Shown: positions 52,652 through 62,105, counted from the first letter of the stretch. The stretch: 64,000 nucleotides of DNA from ZC4RG20 sp036381515 (GCA_036381515.1 DASVCR010000073.1:33499-97498), one strand, 5' to 3'. Numbers and translations are program-made. The notes: generated from the sequence alone by a model not told the origin.

Positions 52652-52864
52652 ATGCTTGCGAAAATTCTGATCGGAATCGGCCTCGCCCTGGTAGGCCTCG
52701 GCCTTCTGCTGCACTTCGCCCCGAACGCGCTCAGCTGGTTCGGCAAGCTGCCCGGCGATATCGATATCGAGCGCGGCAACACGCGGTTCTTCTTTCCGAT
52801 CACGACCATGATCATCGTCAGCATCGTGCTCACGGTGCTCGTGAACCTGTTCTTTCGGCGCTGA
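52652..52864 (+). CDS. DUF2905 small membrane protein
   Basis: Protein of 70 residues with two transmembrane helices (about 2-22 and 48-68) flanking SWFGKLPGDIDIERGNTRFF, the signature of DUF2905. Preceded by GGAGATC. Function unknown. Its start lies 18 bases from the divergent aminotransferase start. Confidence 0.85.
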   Translation: MLAKILIGIGLALVGLGLLLHFAPNALSWFGKLPGDIDIERGNTRFFFPITTMIIVSIVLTVLVNLFFRR

Positions 52865-53149
52865 CGGACGGCGCGCCGAGCATTCCTCGACGAGCCCGAG
52901 CAGCGACCCGGCAGAGCGCAGCGGCGATCGGGCCGATTATCGCGGCGCCGACCGCGATCGGCCACGACGCGCCGAGCGCAATCACGATCAGCGAGCACGA
53001 TCGGAACCGCCATGAGGCTCCCGATGGGGAGCTCACCGGTGACAAGTTCGGCATGCGAACCCCATGCCGTGCGGTGCGCCGACGCCATCCGGCTCTCTGC
53101 GCCCGCACGCGGCTTACCGGCCCACGATCGAGCGATCAGGCCCGTCGAC
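52865..53149. other. Intergenic stretch, possible decayed membrane gene on the minus strand
   Basis: The 285 bases contain no convincing intact gene. On the minus strand one frame reads ELPIGSLMAVPIVL and, shifted by one base, another continues LIVIALGASWPIAVGAAIIG, together resembling helices of a broken membrane protein. Length and support are too small for a pseudogene call. Confidence 0.25.
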
Positions 53150-53935
53150 TCAGGCCTGCTCCTCCTCGACCGGGGCGGGGGCCATTTTCTCAGGCACCAG
53201 GAACCTCGCCATGATCAGCCCCCCTTCGTAGAGCGCGTACATCGGCAACGCGAGCAGCGTCTGCGAGAAGACGTCGGGCGGCGTCAGCAGCATGCCGACG
53301 ACGAACGCGCCGAGGAAGACGTACGGCCGAGCGGCCTTGAGCTTCTGCACGTCGACGAGGCCGCTCCAGATCAGCATCACCGTCGCGATCGGGACCTCGA
53401 ACGAGACGCCGAACGCGAAGAACAGCGTCAGCACGAAGCTCAGATACTCGCCGATGTCCGTGTTCATCGCGACGCCCTCGGGCGTCGCGAGCGCGAAGAA
53501 ACCGAACATTATCGGAAAGACGACGTAATAGGCGAAGGCGACGCCCGCGTAGAAGAGGACTACGCTCGACACGAGCAGCGGCAACGCGAAGCGCTTCTCC
53601 CGCCGGTACAGGCCCGGCGCGACGAACGCCCAGACCTGGTAGAGCACGATCGGCATCGCGAGGAAGACCGCGACGAACAGCGTCGTCATGAACGGCGTCA
53701 GAAACGGGGCCGCGACGCGCGTCGCGATCATCGTCTGGCCTTCGGGCAGCGCCTCGCGGAGCGGCTCCGAGACGAACGTGAAGATCTCCTGCGTGAACGG
53801 CACGAGACACAGGAACACGACGAGCACCGCGAGCATCGATTTGATGATGCGCGAGCGGAGCTCGATCAGGTGCGAGATCAGAGTGCCTTCGGCGAGCTGT
53901 TCCTGCTCTTGATCGTCGGCCACTGTGCTGCTCAT
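53150..53935 (-). CDS. tatC: Sec-independent translocase subunit TatC
   Basis: Polytopic inner-membrane receptor for twin-arginine signal peptides, 261 residues, six helices. N-terminal LISHLIELRSRI and the conserved VFLCLVPF, the FxxxFGVSFEVP block and GMLLTPPDVFSQ are present. Overlaps tatB by ATGA and is last in tatA-tatB-tatC. The short acidic C-terminal tail is ordinary. Confidence 0.95.
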   Translation of the reverse strand: MSSTVADDQEQEQLAEGTLISHLIELRSRIIKSMLAVLVVFLCLVPFTQEIFTFVSEPLREALPEGQTMIATRVAAPFLTPFMTTLFVAVFLAMPIVLYQVWAFVAPGLYRREKRFALPLLVSSVVLFYAGVAFAYYVVFPIMFGFFALATPEGVAMNTDIGEYLSFVLTLFFAFGVSFEVPIATVMLIWSGLVDVQKLKAARPYVFLGAFVVGMLLTPPDVFSQTLLALPMYALYEGGLIMARFLVPEKMAPAPVEEEQA

Positions 53936-54528
53936 CTTGCGCTCGACTCGCGGACCTTCGCCGCCTCCGCCACAGCGGTCTCGGCCGCCTCCTGCGCCCC
54001 CTCTTCACGCGGCGAGCCCGCCGCGTCGGGGCGCGCACCGTCTTCCGTACCTCGCGCGGCGACCTCGACCGGGCGCGTCATCGTCGACACGGATGCAGAC
54101 GACGCCGGGGACGACTCCGCGGGAGCGGCCTCGGCCGCTGCGGAAACCGAAGTTTCCGACGGTGCGGACGTCGCCGCCTTCGGCGATGCGGGCGCCGTGC
54201 CCTCGCCCGCCGGCCCGGAGGCTTCGGGCGCGCCGGACGGCTCGGCCGAGGATTCAGAGGCCGTCGATGCGGAGGGCTTCGCGGACGTGGATGCTTCGGA
54301 CTCGGCGCGCTTCGAAGAGGCCGGCGCCGACTTCTTCTTCTGCGCCCTGTGCATCTCCTCGAGCGCCACCTCGCGCTCGAGCTGATAACGGAGCTGATTC
54401 GCGGTGCGGCGGGCCTTCGCGACCCAACGGCCGATTTGTGCCGCGACGCGCGGCAGCCGCTCGGGGCCAAGGATCAGCAGCCCGATCACGAAGACCAGGA
54501 TCAGCTCGCCCATGCTCGTATCGAACAT
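53932..54528 (-). CDS. tatB: Sec-independent translocase subunit TatB
   Basis: Single-helix Tat component of 198 residues: GELILVFVIGLLILGPERLP at the N-terminus, an amphipathic helix to about residue 65, and a long Ser/Ala/Pro/Glu-rich variable tail. Works with TatC in signal-peptide recognition. Preceded by tatA, with tatC overlapping. Confidence 0.93.
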   Translation of the reverse strand: MFDTSMGELILVFVIGLLILGPERLPRVAAQIGRWVAKARRTANQLRYQLEREVALEEMHRAQKKKSAPASSKRAESEASTSAKPSASTASESSAEPSGAPEASGPAGEGTAPASPKAATSAPSETSVSAAAEAAPAESSPASSASVSTMTRPVEVAARGTEDGARPDAAGSPREEGAQEAAETAVAEAAKVRESSAR

Positions 54529-54560
54529 CCGAGGCCCTCGCGGTCAACCGGTGACGGCGC

Positions 54561-54821
54561 TCAGCTCTGCGACGCCTTGTCCTTGCGCTCGACGAACTCC
54601 GCGTCGGGCTCCGTCGCCTGCTTCACCCCGCCGGCCTCGAGGCGTTTCGGATCGTCGCCGGCACGATCCTTGTCGTCGTCCTGCTCCATCGCCTTGCGGA
54701 AGCTCTTGAGGGCACCGCCGAGATCGCTGCCGAGCGTCTTTAAGCGCTTCGTGCCGAAGACCAGCACGACGATCAACAGGATGATCAGGAGCTGCCAGAT
54801 GCTGATTCCGCTGAGTCCCAT
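54561..54821 (-). CDS. tatA: Sec-independent translocase subunit TatA
   Basis: Pore-forming Tat subunit of 86 residues: one helix with SIWQLLIILLIVVLVFGTKRL, an amphipathic helix (about 25-42) and a charged tail. First gene of the tat operon; GAGGAGGG lies upstream of the ATG. dtd lies upstream on the same strand. Confidence 0.95.
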   Translation of the reverse strand: MGLSGISIWQLLIILLIVVLVFGTKRLKTLGSDLGGALKSFRKAMEQDDDKDRAGDDPKRLEAGGVKQATEPDAEFVERKDKASQS

Positions 54822-54885
54822 TTCGTACCCTCCTCGAGGGACAGCAAAGTATCGAATGATACGCCAAAGCGCCTGCGCGCCGGCG

Positions 54886-55335
54886 TCAACTCCGCGGCGC
54901 GACGTGCAGCCAGAACGTGACGGGGCCGACGTTCGTCAGATCGACTTCCATCGAAGCGCCGAAGCGGCCGCGAGCGGTCGGCACGCCGAGCGCTTCCACC
55001 TCGTTGACGAGCCGGTCGAAAAGCACCGCGCCGTCCGCTGGATCCGCCGCCCTCGAGAAGCCTGCGCGCGTGCCCTTGCGCGTGTCGGCGGCGAGCGTGA
55101 ACTGCGGCACGAGCAGCATCGCGCCGCCGACGTCCACGAGGCTGCGGTTCATTCGGCCCGAGTCGTCCGGGAAAACACGGTATTCGACCAGCCTCTCGGC
55201 CAGTCGTTTCGCCTCGGCCGGCCCGTCGCCCCGCTCGACGCCGACGAGGACGAGGAGCCCCATGCCGATCTGCCCGACGATTTCGCCGTCGACGGTCACG
55301 CGGGCGCGGCTCACTCGCTGCAGGAGGCCGATCAC
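54886..55335 (-). CDS. dtd: D-aminoacyl-tRNA deacylase
   Basis: Homodimeric enzyme of 149 residues (E. coli 145) that removes D-amino acids from tRNA. The C-terminal NVGPVTFWL carries the Gly-cisPro motif. The first active-site motif reads VPQFTL where most homologues have SQFTL; the change from Ser to Pro is the only oddity. Upstream of tatA by 64 bases, same strand. Confidence 0.92.
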   Translation of the reverse strand: MIGLLQRVSRARVTVDGEIVGQIGMGLLVLVGVERGDGPAEAKRLAERLVEYRVFPDDSGRMNRSLVDVGGAMLLVPQFTLAADTRKGTRAGFSRAADPADGAVLFDRLVNEVEALGVPTARGRFGASMEVDLTNVGPVTFWLHVAPRS

Positions 55336-55555
55336 GGCGATGTCCTTTCGCAGATGTCTCCCACTTTATCGCTTAAGAGTCGGAAATATCGATGTATGAA
55401 TCCCACTTGCTGCGCAAATCGTGCATTGTGGAGATTCAGCACCAGGAATCGCCCCGATACGAGTACGAGGTGGTAACTCGCCGCGCTCCTCTGTCAGTGC
55501 ACCGGGCGATCTGCTATTAGTACGCGCTTTCCGTGCCACGGGGAGGAAGCCTACT

Positions 55556-56644
55556 ATGAAACGCCGCGATTTCGTCGCCGCGATCGGCGGCGCTGCCGCC
55601 CTCACCGCCTGCTCCCCCGCTCCGGAGACGTCCGGCGGCACGCGCAGCGACGAGCGCTTCGAGTGGCGAATCGTGACGACCTGGGCGCCGAACTTCCCGG
55701 GCCTCGGCACTGCCGTGAACAGGCTCGCCCGCGTCATCGAGCAGATGAGCGCGGGCCGCCTGCGGATCAGGGTCTATGCGGCCGGCGAGCTGATCCCGGC
55801 CTTCGAGGTCTTCGACGCCGTCTCGCGCGGCACGGCGGAAATGGGCCACGGCGCGGCGTATTACTGGCGCGGCCAAGTCGAAGCGGCCCAGTTCTTCGCA
55901 TCGATCCCGTTCGGCCTGACGGCACACGAGATGAACGGGTGGCTCTACTACGGCGGCGGCCTCGATCTGTGGCGCGAGGTCTACGAGCCGTTCAACCTCG
56001 TGCCGTTCCCGGCCGGCAATACCGGCGTGCAGACCGGCGGCTGGTTCAACCGCAGGATCGAGAGCGTCGCGGACCTTCGCGGCCTCAAGATGCGTATCCC
56101 GGGCATCGGCGGCGAGGTCCTGAAGGCCGCGGGCGGCACCCCCGTCAACCTGCCGGGCGCCGACATCTTCACGGCCCTGCAAACGGGGACGATCGACGCG
56201 GCCGAGTGGGTCGGCCCGTACAACGACATCGCGGCCGGTCTGCATCAGGCCGCCCGCTACTACTACTATCCCGGATGGCAGGAGCCCGGGCCGACGCTCG
56301 AGTGCATCGTGAACCGCCAGGCGTGGGAGCGGCTCCCGGACGACCTGAAGGCGATCGTGCAGACCGCCTGCCAGGCGGTGAATCTCGACATGACGGCCGA
56401 GTTCATGGCGCGCAACGCGCAGGCGCTCGAGCAGCTCGAGGCAGACGAGTCCGTCGAGGTGCTCGAGTTTCCCCAGCCCGTGCTGGCCGAGCTGAAGCGG
56501 GCCACGCTCGAGGTCGTCGAGGCCCTCGCCGCGCGGGATCCGGTCTCGGCGAAGGTCTGGGAATCGTACCGCGCGTTTCTCCGGCAGTCGGAGGGCTGGC
56601 AGCGCGCGTCGGAGTTCGCGTACCTGAAGACCCGCGAGGTGTGA
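55556..56644 (+). CDS. TRAP transporter solute-binding protein, DctP family
   Basis: Periplasmic binding protein of 362 residues for carboxylate-type ligands. The N-terminus MKRRDFVAAIGGAAALTAC combines twin arginines and a lipobox (LTAC), so it is probably Tat-exported and lipid-anchored. The body has ARVIEQMSAGRLRIRVYAAG, LRGLKMRIPGIGGEVLKA and AEWVGPYNDI, close to the TakP/2-oxo-acid subgroup. GGGGAGGAAG lies upstream of the ATG. No DctQ/DctM membrane genes are adjacent, so it may be an orphan receptor. Confidence 0.87.
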   Translation: MKRRDFVAAIGGAAALTACSPAPETSGGTRSDERFEWRIVTTWAPNFPGLGTAVNRLARVIEQMSAGRLRIRVYAAGELIPAFEVFDAVSRGTAEMGHGAAYYWRGQVEAAQFFASIPFGLTAHEMNGWLYYGGGLDLWREVYEPFNLVPFPAGNTGVQTGGWFNRRIESVADLRGLKMRIPGIGGEVLKAAGGTPVNLPGADIFTALQTGTIDAAEWVGPYNDIAAGLHQAARYYYYPGWQEPGPTLECIVNRQAWERLPDDLKAIVQTACQAVNLDMTAEFMARNAQALEQLEADESVEVLEFPQPVLAELKRATLEVVEALAARDPVSAKVWESYRAFLRQSEGWQRASEFAYLKTREV

Positions 56645-56783
56645 CCGCGGGTTCCGCGTCCCCCCCGCCGTTGACATCGGCTGCCGGCAGCCGCAATCAT
56701 CATCCGCCCGATCATCGCGGTCGTGGGGAGGTCGGGCCGCGCCCAAATGACCGGCCGTTAAGGGTCTGTTAACATTCCAAGTG

Positions 56784-56812
56784 CTCAACTGGAGCGACTG
56801 CAGGTCAACTGG
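56784..56812. repeat. Nine-base direct repeat 20 bases apart upstream of azurin
   Basis: TCAACTGGA occurs at 56784-56792 and again at 56804-56812. A 20-base period is two helical turns, as for an activator binding site. It ends 16 bases before the azurin ATG, so it may also overlap the leader. Chance cannot be excluded. Confidence 0.35.
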
Positions 56813-56828
56813 AAGTAGAGGGAGCTCG

Positions 56829-57275
56829 ATGAAACGATTCACGGTCGTGCTCGGCTTAATCGGCCTCTTCGCCGCCGCGCCGGGTTTTGCACAGGAGTGC
56901 TCGTTGACCATCGAAGGCAACGATCAGATCCAGTTCGATAAGAAGGAGTTGCGCGTCAGCTCGAGCTGCACCGAAGTCACCGTGACGCTGCGGCACGTCG
57001 GCAAGCTCGCGGCCAACGTGATGGGGCACAACTGGGTGTTGACGGCCACGGAAGACTATATGGCCGTCGCGCAGGCCGGTCAGGCGGCGGGGCCCCCGAA
57101 TTACACTCCGGCCAACGACGAGCGCGTGATCGCATCGACCTCGGTGGTCGGCGGGGGTGAGGAGACGTCGGTGACGTTCGATCTCTCGAAGCTCGAGCCG
57201 GGCGGCGACTACACGTATTTCTGCTCGTTCCCGGGCCACTTTGTGCTGATGAACGGCAAGTTCATCGTCGAGTAA
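56829..57275 (+). CDS. Azurin
   Basis: Periplasmic blue copper protein of 148 residues with a signal peptide cleaved near FAQ-EC. Copper ligands are H67 in MGHNWVL and C132, H137 and M141 in FCSFPGHFVLM, with the C-x4-H-x3-M spacing of azurin; the structural disulfide Cys pair is also present. Electron carrier, placed directly before the oxidase operon that it may feed. GAGGGAGCTCG before the ATG. Confidence 0.94.
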   Translation: MKRFTVVLGLIGLFAAAPGFAQECSLTIEGNDQIQFDKKELRVSSSCTEVTVTLRHVGKLAANVMGHNWVLTATEDYMAVAQAGQAAGPPNYTPANDERVIASTSVVGGGEETSVTFDLSKLEPGGDYTYFCSFPGHFVLMNGKFIVE

Positions 57276-57451
57276 GGAGCAGGTCGAACCTTCGGTCGTC
57301 CTTGTTTCAGGACAGTGAAGTTCGCGAGGATCAATCTGAATACGGAAGTTCGAGGTGGAGTAGCCGAGTAGGAAGCTGAGGGACCGACGCGCCTTTCTGC
57401 AATCCAGGCGGTCGCACGCCGACCGCCGCAAGAACGCGGGGTGGAAGAGAT

Positions 57452-58804
57452 ATGGCTTTGGCCGTAGTCATCGTCCTCTTGGTCGTTGGGTCCCTCATCT
57501 TCCACTTTGCGAGTCCCTGGTACTTCACCCCTCTCGCATCCAACTGGTCTTCGGTCGACACCACCGTCGACATCACGTTCATCGTCTGCGGCATCGTCTT
57601 CGTTGCCGTCAATCTCTTCACCGCCTACTGCCTCATCAGGTACCGGCACCGTAAGAACCATCAGGCGCATTACGAGCCCGAGAGCAAGAAGCTCGAGGGC
57701 GGGCTGACCGCATTCACGGCCGTCGGGGTCGCAGCAATGCTGACTCCGGGGCTCTTCGTCTGGGGCGAGTTCGTCTCCGTGCCCGACGACGCGATGGTCG
57801 TCGAGTCGTTCGGCAAGCAGTGGCATTGGAGCTTCCGCTTCCCCGGCGAGGACGGTGTGCTCGGGCGAACCGACGTTCGGCACATGAGCGTCGACAACCC
57901 GTTCGGCATGGATCCCGACGATCCGGCCGGGCAGGACGACCGGCTCGTATCGAGCCCGACGCTGCATCTTCCCGCCGGCCGTCCGATCCACATGCTGCTC
58001 CGCTCGGCGGACGTCCTCCACAACTTCACCGTGCCGCAGTTCCGCACGAAGATGGATCTCGTGCCGGGCATGGTGACCTATCAGTGGTTCACGCCGACGG
58101 CGGTCGGAACCTACGAGCTTCTCTGCGAAGAGCTCTGCGGCTTCGCGCATTTCGCGATGCGCGGGCGCGTGATCGTCGACGACGAAGCCGATTTCGAGAC
58201 GTGGCTCTCCGCGCTGCCGACCTACGCCGAGACCGCGTCGGCGCCCCGGGGCAACCCCGAGGCCGGAGCCGCGATGTACGCCGTCTGCAGCGCGTGTCAC
58301 GGCGCGCAGGGCGAAGGCAACGCGACGCTGAACGCGCCGAAGCTCGCCGGCCAGGAGGCGTGGTACGTGAAGCGGCAGATCCGGATGTTCCAGCAGCGGA
58401 TCCGCGGCGCCGACGAGCGCGACGCCTTCGGCATGCAGATGGCGCCGATGGCGAACACGCTGACGAGCGAGCAGGTGCTCGCCGACGTCGCGGCGTACAT
58501 CGAGACGCTGCCCGGCGAGGAGCCGGAGCAGACCGTGTTCGGCGATCCCGTGCGCGGCCGCGAGATCTACACGACGTGCGCCGGCTGCCACGGCCGCGAA
58601 GGCCAGGGCAACTGGAGCACGAACGCACCGCGTCTCGCGGGCATGAGCGACTGGTACCTGCTTCGGCAGCTCGAATACTTCCGGGACGGCGTGCGCGGCG
58701 CGCATCCCGACGATTTGTACGGCATGCAGATGGCCATGATGGCCGCGAGCCTGCGCGACGAGCGGGCGCTTCAGGACGTCGTCGCGTACATCGACTCGCT
58801 TTGA
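57452..58804 (+). CDS. coxB: Cytochrome c oxidase subunit II fused to two cytochrome c domains
   Basis: 450 residues. Two transmembrane helices (about 3-20 and 43-65, with a further hydrophobic segment near 90), then the cupredoxin domain with CuA ligands C224...C228...H232...M235 in CEELCGFAHFAM. Two c-type haem domains follow, CSACHG near 278 and CAGCHG near 376, each with a distal Met segment (FGMQMAPM, YGMQMAMM). This is a caa3/cbaa3-like layout. A variable third stretch is absent. First gene of the operon, followed by ctaD. Confidence 0.92.
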   Translation: MALAVVIVLLVVGSLIFHFASPWYFTPLASNWSSVDTTVDITFIVCGIVFVAVNLFTAYCLIRYRHRKNHQAHYEPESKKLEGGLTAFTAVGVAAMLTPGLFVWGEFVSVPDDAMVVESFGKQWHWSFRFPGEDGVLGRTDVRHMSVDNPFGMDPDDPAGQDDRLVSSPTLHLPAGRPIHMLLRSADVLHNFTVPQFRTKMDLVPGMVTYQWFTPTAVGTYELLCEELCGFAHFAMRGRVIVDDEADFETWLSALPTYAETASAPRGNPEAGAAMYAVCSACHGAQGEGNATLNAPKLAGQEAWYVKRQIRMFQQRIRGADERDAFGMQMAPMANTLTSEQVLADVAAYIETLPGEEPEQTVFGDPVRGREIYTTCAGCHGREGQGNWSTNAPRLAGMSDWYLLRQLEYFRDGVRGAHPDDLYGMQMAMMAASLRDERALQDVVAYIDSL

Positions 58805-58892
58805 CGCAAGGAACGGTGAGGGTATTCGAATCGACTTGAGATGACGCACGGCCGACCGCGGAGCGCACGCGGCGGCCGGGAGGGGGCTCCAA

Positions 58893-60635
58893 ATGGCATA
58901 TGTCGCAATCGCCGACCGGGACCGTCACTTGCACGACCCCGATACCTTCGTCACGAAGTACATCTGGAGCCAGGACCACAAGGTCATCGCGGTCCAATAC
59001 GGCAGCGTAGCGATTCTCGTCGGCCTCGTCGCGCTGGGGCTCTCGCTGCTGATGCGGCTTCAGATCGGCTTCCCCGATACGTTCTCGTTCATCACGCCGT
59101 ACAACTACTACCAGTTCGTGACCATGCACGGGATGATCATGGTCATCTACCTGCTGACCGCGCTGTTCCTCGGCGGCTTCGGCAATTACCTGATTCCGCT
59201 GATGTGCGGGGCGCGCGACATGGTGTTCCCGTACATGAACATGCTGAGCTTCTGGGTGTACCTGCTCTCCGTCATCGTGCTGATCGCGAGCTTCTTCGCG
59301 CCGGGCGGGCCGACGGGCGCCGGCTGGACGCTGTATCCGCCGCAGGCGATCGCCGAAGGCACGCCGGGCGTCGACTGGGGCATCATCCTGATGCTCGCGT
59401 CGCTCGCGATCTTCATCGTCGCGTTCACGATGGGCGGCCTCAACTACGTGACGACCGTGCTTCAGGCACGCTGCCGCGGCATGACGCTGATGCGGCTGCC
59501 GCTCTCCGTGTGGGGCATCTTCGTCGCGACGATCCTCGGCCTGTTCGCGTTCCCGGCGCTCCTCGTCGCCGCGATCATGCTGCTGCTCGACAGGCTGCTC
59601 GGCACGAGCTTCTTCATGCCGGCGCTCTTGTCGATGGGCGGCGAGACCGGCAACGACGGCGGCAGCCCCATCCTGTTCCAGCATCTCTTCTGGTTCTTCG
59701 GACACCCTGAGGTCTACATCGTCGCGCTGCCCGCGTTCGGCATCGTGTCCGACCTCCTGTCGACGCACGCGCGGAAGAACATCTTCGGCTATCGCATGAT
59801 GGTGTGGGCGATCGTCGCGATCGGCGCGCTGTCGTTCGTCGTCTGGGCGCACCATATGTACGTCAGCGGCATGAATCCGTACTTCGGCTTCTTCTTCGCG
59901 ACGACGACGCTGATCATCGCGGTGCCGACCGCGATCAAGGTCTACAACTGGATCCTGACCTTGTGGCGCGGCGACATCCACTTCACGCTGCCGATGCTGT
60001 GGGCGACGGGCTTCATCTTCACGTTCGTCCACGGCGGCCTGACCGGGCTCTTCCTCGGCAACGTCACCGTCGATCTGCCGCTCTCGGATACGTACTTCGT
60101 GATCGGCCACTTCCACATGGTCATGGGCGTGTCGCCCGTCATGGTGCTGTTCGGCGCGATCTACCACTGGTTCCCGAAGATCACGGGGAAGATGGCGAAC
60201 GAGACGCTTGGGAAGATCCACTTCTGGATGACGTTCCTCGGCACGTACGCGATCTACCTGCCGATGCACTACCTCGGGATTCTCGGCATGCCGAGGCGCT
60301 ACTACGCGTACGGCGATACCCAGATCCTGCCCGAGTCCGGCGTGATCGCGAACCAGAGCATCACGATCGCCGCGATCATCGTCGCGCTCGCGCAGATGAT
60401 CTTCCTGATCAACGTGTTCTACAGCCTGCGCCACGGCAAGAAGGCGGAGCAGAACCCGTGGCGCGCGACGACGCTCGAGTGGCAGACGCCGGACACGCCG
60501 CCGAAGCACGGCAACTGGGGCCCGAAGCTGCCGGTCGTCTACCGCTGGGCGTACGACTACAGCGTTCCCGGCGCGAGCCGTGATTTCATTCCGCAGAACG
60601 AGCCTCCGCGCGAAGGCGTCCGGGCGGCGACCTGA
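58893..60635 (+). CDS. ctaD: Cytochrome c oxidase subunit I
   Basis: 580 residues, about 12 helices, haem-copper oxidase core. MHGMIMVIYLL holds a haem ligand, HPEVYIVALPAFGI the CuB and cross-linked Tyr, WAHHMYVSGMNP the two CuB His, and HFHMVMGVSPVMVL the two haem His. Features match an A-type aa3 oxidase. Start ATG at 58893, 88 bases after coxB. Confidence 0.96.
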   Translation: MAYVAIADRDRHLHDPDTFVTKYIWSQDHKVIAVQYGSVAILVGLVALGLSLLMRLQIGFPDTFSFITPYNYYQFVTMHGMIMVIYLLTALFLGGFGNYLIPLMCGARDMVFPYMNMLSFWVYLLSVIVLIASFFAPGGPTGAGWTLYPPQAIAEGTPGVDWGIILMLASLAIFIVAFTMGGLNYVTTVLQARCRGMTLMRLPLSVWGIFVATILGLFAFPALLVAAIMLLLDRLLGTSFFMPALLSMGGETGNDGGSPILFQHLFWFFGHPEVYIVALPAFGIVSDLLSTHARKNIFGYRMMVWAIVAIGALSFVVWAHHMYVSGMNPYFGFFFATTTLIIAVPTAIKVYNWILTLWRGDIHFTLPMLWATGFIFTFVHGGLTGLFLGNVTVDLPLSDTYFVIGHFHMVMGVSPVMVLFGAIYHWFPKITGKMANETLGKIHFWMTFLGTYAIYLPMHYLGILGMPRRYYAYGDTQILPESGVIANQSITIAAIIVALAQMIFLINVFYSLRHGKKAEQNPWRATTLEWQTPDTPPKHGNWGPKLPVVYRWAYDYSVPGASRDFIPQNEPPREGVRAAT

Positions 60636-60662
60636 CGAGGCCGGCTCGAGGAGGATCTCGCG

Positions 60663-61352
60663 ATGCTGACCGCTCTGCTGATCGCGATGCTGACCGGGAT
60701 CACGATCTGGTGGCTGCTCGTGCAGCGGCTCAAGACGAAGCCGTGGACCGAGCAGGGCGTCATTCCCGGCAGCCAGGACTCGCTGACGTCGTCCGCGCCG
60801 AAGGTCGGCCTCTTCGTCTTCCTGGCGATGGTCACGAGCCTGTTCCTCGTCTTCGTCGGCGCATACATCATGCGCAAGGACCACGGGCACGGCGGCGGGA
60901 TGCATGTGTGGATGCCGGTCGACGACCCGAACGTGCTGTGGCTCAACACGGTGCTGCTGGTCCTCGCGAGCGCGGCGCTGCAGCACGCGCGCGGACGCAT
61001 GTCGCACGAGGACGTTGCGGCGGCGCGCAGGAGCTTCGCCGCCGGGGGCGTCCTGACCGTGCTGTTCCTGGCGGGTCAGGTCTCTGCCTGGGTGGCGTTG
61101 TCGTCGACCGGGCTCTACACCGTCGAGAGCCCGGCCTATTCATTCTTCATCCTGCTGACGGCCGTGCACGGCCTGCACCTCGTCGGCGGGCTGGTCGTGC
61201 TCGCGCGCGCGGCGCTCAGGATGGCGCGGGCCGACACGAGCAACGTCGTCGTGACGAGCGGGCTCGTGACGAGCGTCGAGCTCTGCACGACGTACTGGCA
61301 TTTCCTGTTGTTGGTCTGGCTCGGACTCTTCTGGTTGCTGTTGTCGACATGA
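60663..61352 (+). CDS. Cytochrome c oxidase subunit III-like protein, first copy
   Basis: Membrane protein of 229 residues with about six helices; LTAVHGLHLVGGLVVLARA and TTYWHFLLLVWLGLFWLLL are the subunit III hallmarks. GAGGAGGATC upstream. It is followed by a second subunit III paralogue of the same length, so the operon carries two. Confidence 0.85.
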   Translation: MLTALLIAMLTGITIWWLLVQRLKTKPWTEQGVIPGSQDSLTSSAPKVGLFVFLAMVTSLFLVFVGAYIMRKDHGHGGGMHVWMPVDDPNVLWLNTVLLVLASAALQHARGRMSHEDVAAARRSFAAGGVLTVLFLAGQVSAWVALSSTGLYTVESPAYSFFILLTAVHGLHLVGGLVVLARAALRMARADTSNVVVTSGLVTSVELCTTYWHFLLLVWLGLFWLLLST

Positions 61353-61402
61353 GCGCGCGGCGGCGGGTCGGACCCGCCGCCGCGGGGGGGAGATAGAGAC
61401 CT

Positions 61403-62092
61403 ATGGCGCAAGACGGGGTGACCGCAATCGCACGGGGCGAGCCTGAAGGCTGGCGCAGCATCGTCTCGGACTGGTCTGCCGACAAGCAGACCTTCCACGT
61501 GCCGTGGGGCAAGGCGATGATGTGGATCTTCCTCGTCAGCGACACGTTCATCTTCTCGTGCTTCCTCGTGTCGTACATGAACGTGCGCATCTCGACCGCG
61601 GTACCGTGGCCGAACCCGAGCGAGGTCTTCGGGCTGCAGGTCTTCGGCATCGACGTCCCGCTCCTCCTGATCGCGATCATGACGATGGTGCTGATCACGA
61701 GCAGCGGCACGATGGCGATGGCGGTCAACTTCGGCTACCGCCGGGACAGGTTCAAGACGACCGCGCTGATGCTGTTCACGGCCGGCTTCGGCGCGGTGTT
61801 CGTCGGGATGCAGGCGTTCGAGTGGACGAAGCTGATCGTGGAAGGGGTGCGGCCGTGGCAGAACCCGTTCGGCGCCGAGCAGTTCGGTGCGTCGTTCTTC
61901 ATGATCACCGGGTTCCACGGCATGCACGTGTCGATCGGGGTCATCTATCTCGTCATCGTCGCGCTGAAGGTGCTGCGCGGCGATTACGAGCGCGCCGGCG
62001 GAAACTACGAGATCGTCGAGATCGCGGGCCTGTACTGGCACTTCGTCGACCTCGTCTGGGTGTTCATCTTCGCGTTTTTCTACCTGTGGTGA
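61403..62092 (+). CDS. Cytochrome c oxidase subunit III-like protein, second copy
   Basis: 229 residues, with FFMITGFHGMHVSIGVIYL and IAGLYWHFVDLVWVFIFAFF near the C-terminus, closer to canonical CoxC/CtaE. An N-terminal hydrophilic segment of ~35 residues precedes the helices. It follows the first copy by 50 bases. Two tandem subunit III genes are known in some caa3-type operons. Confidence 0.87.
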   Translation: MAQDGVTAIARGEPEGWRSIVSDWSADKQTFHVPWGKAMMWIFLVSDTFIFSCFLVSYMNVRISTAVPWPNPSEVFGLQVFGIDVPLLLIAIMTMVLITSSGTMAMAVNFGYRRDRFKTTALMLFTAGFGAVFVGMQAFEWTKLIVEGVRPWQNPFGAEQFGASFFMITGFHGMHVSIGVIYLVIVALKVLRGDYERAGGNYEIVEIAGLYWHFVDLVWVFIFAFFYLW

Positions 62093-62105
62093 CGGAGCTC
62101 GAGCG

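Noticed and set aside
52830..53108. Small membrane protein gene on the minus strand
   Set aside because: No ribosome site, overlaps the DUF2905 gene, and the hydrophobic part seems split between two frames; kept only as a low-confidence remnant.
58089..61007. 972-codon open frame antisense to the oxidase genes
   Set aside because: Low-complexity His/Arg/Asp composition; the oxidase genes on the plus strand are certain.
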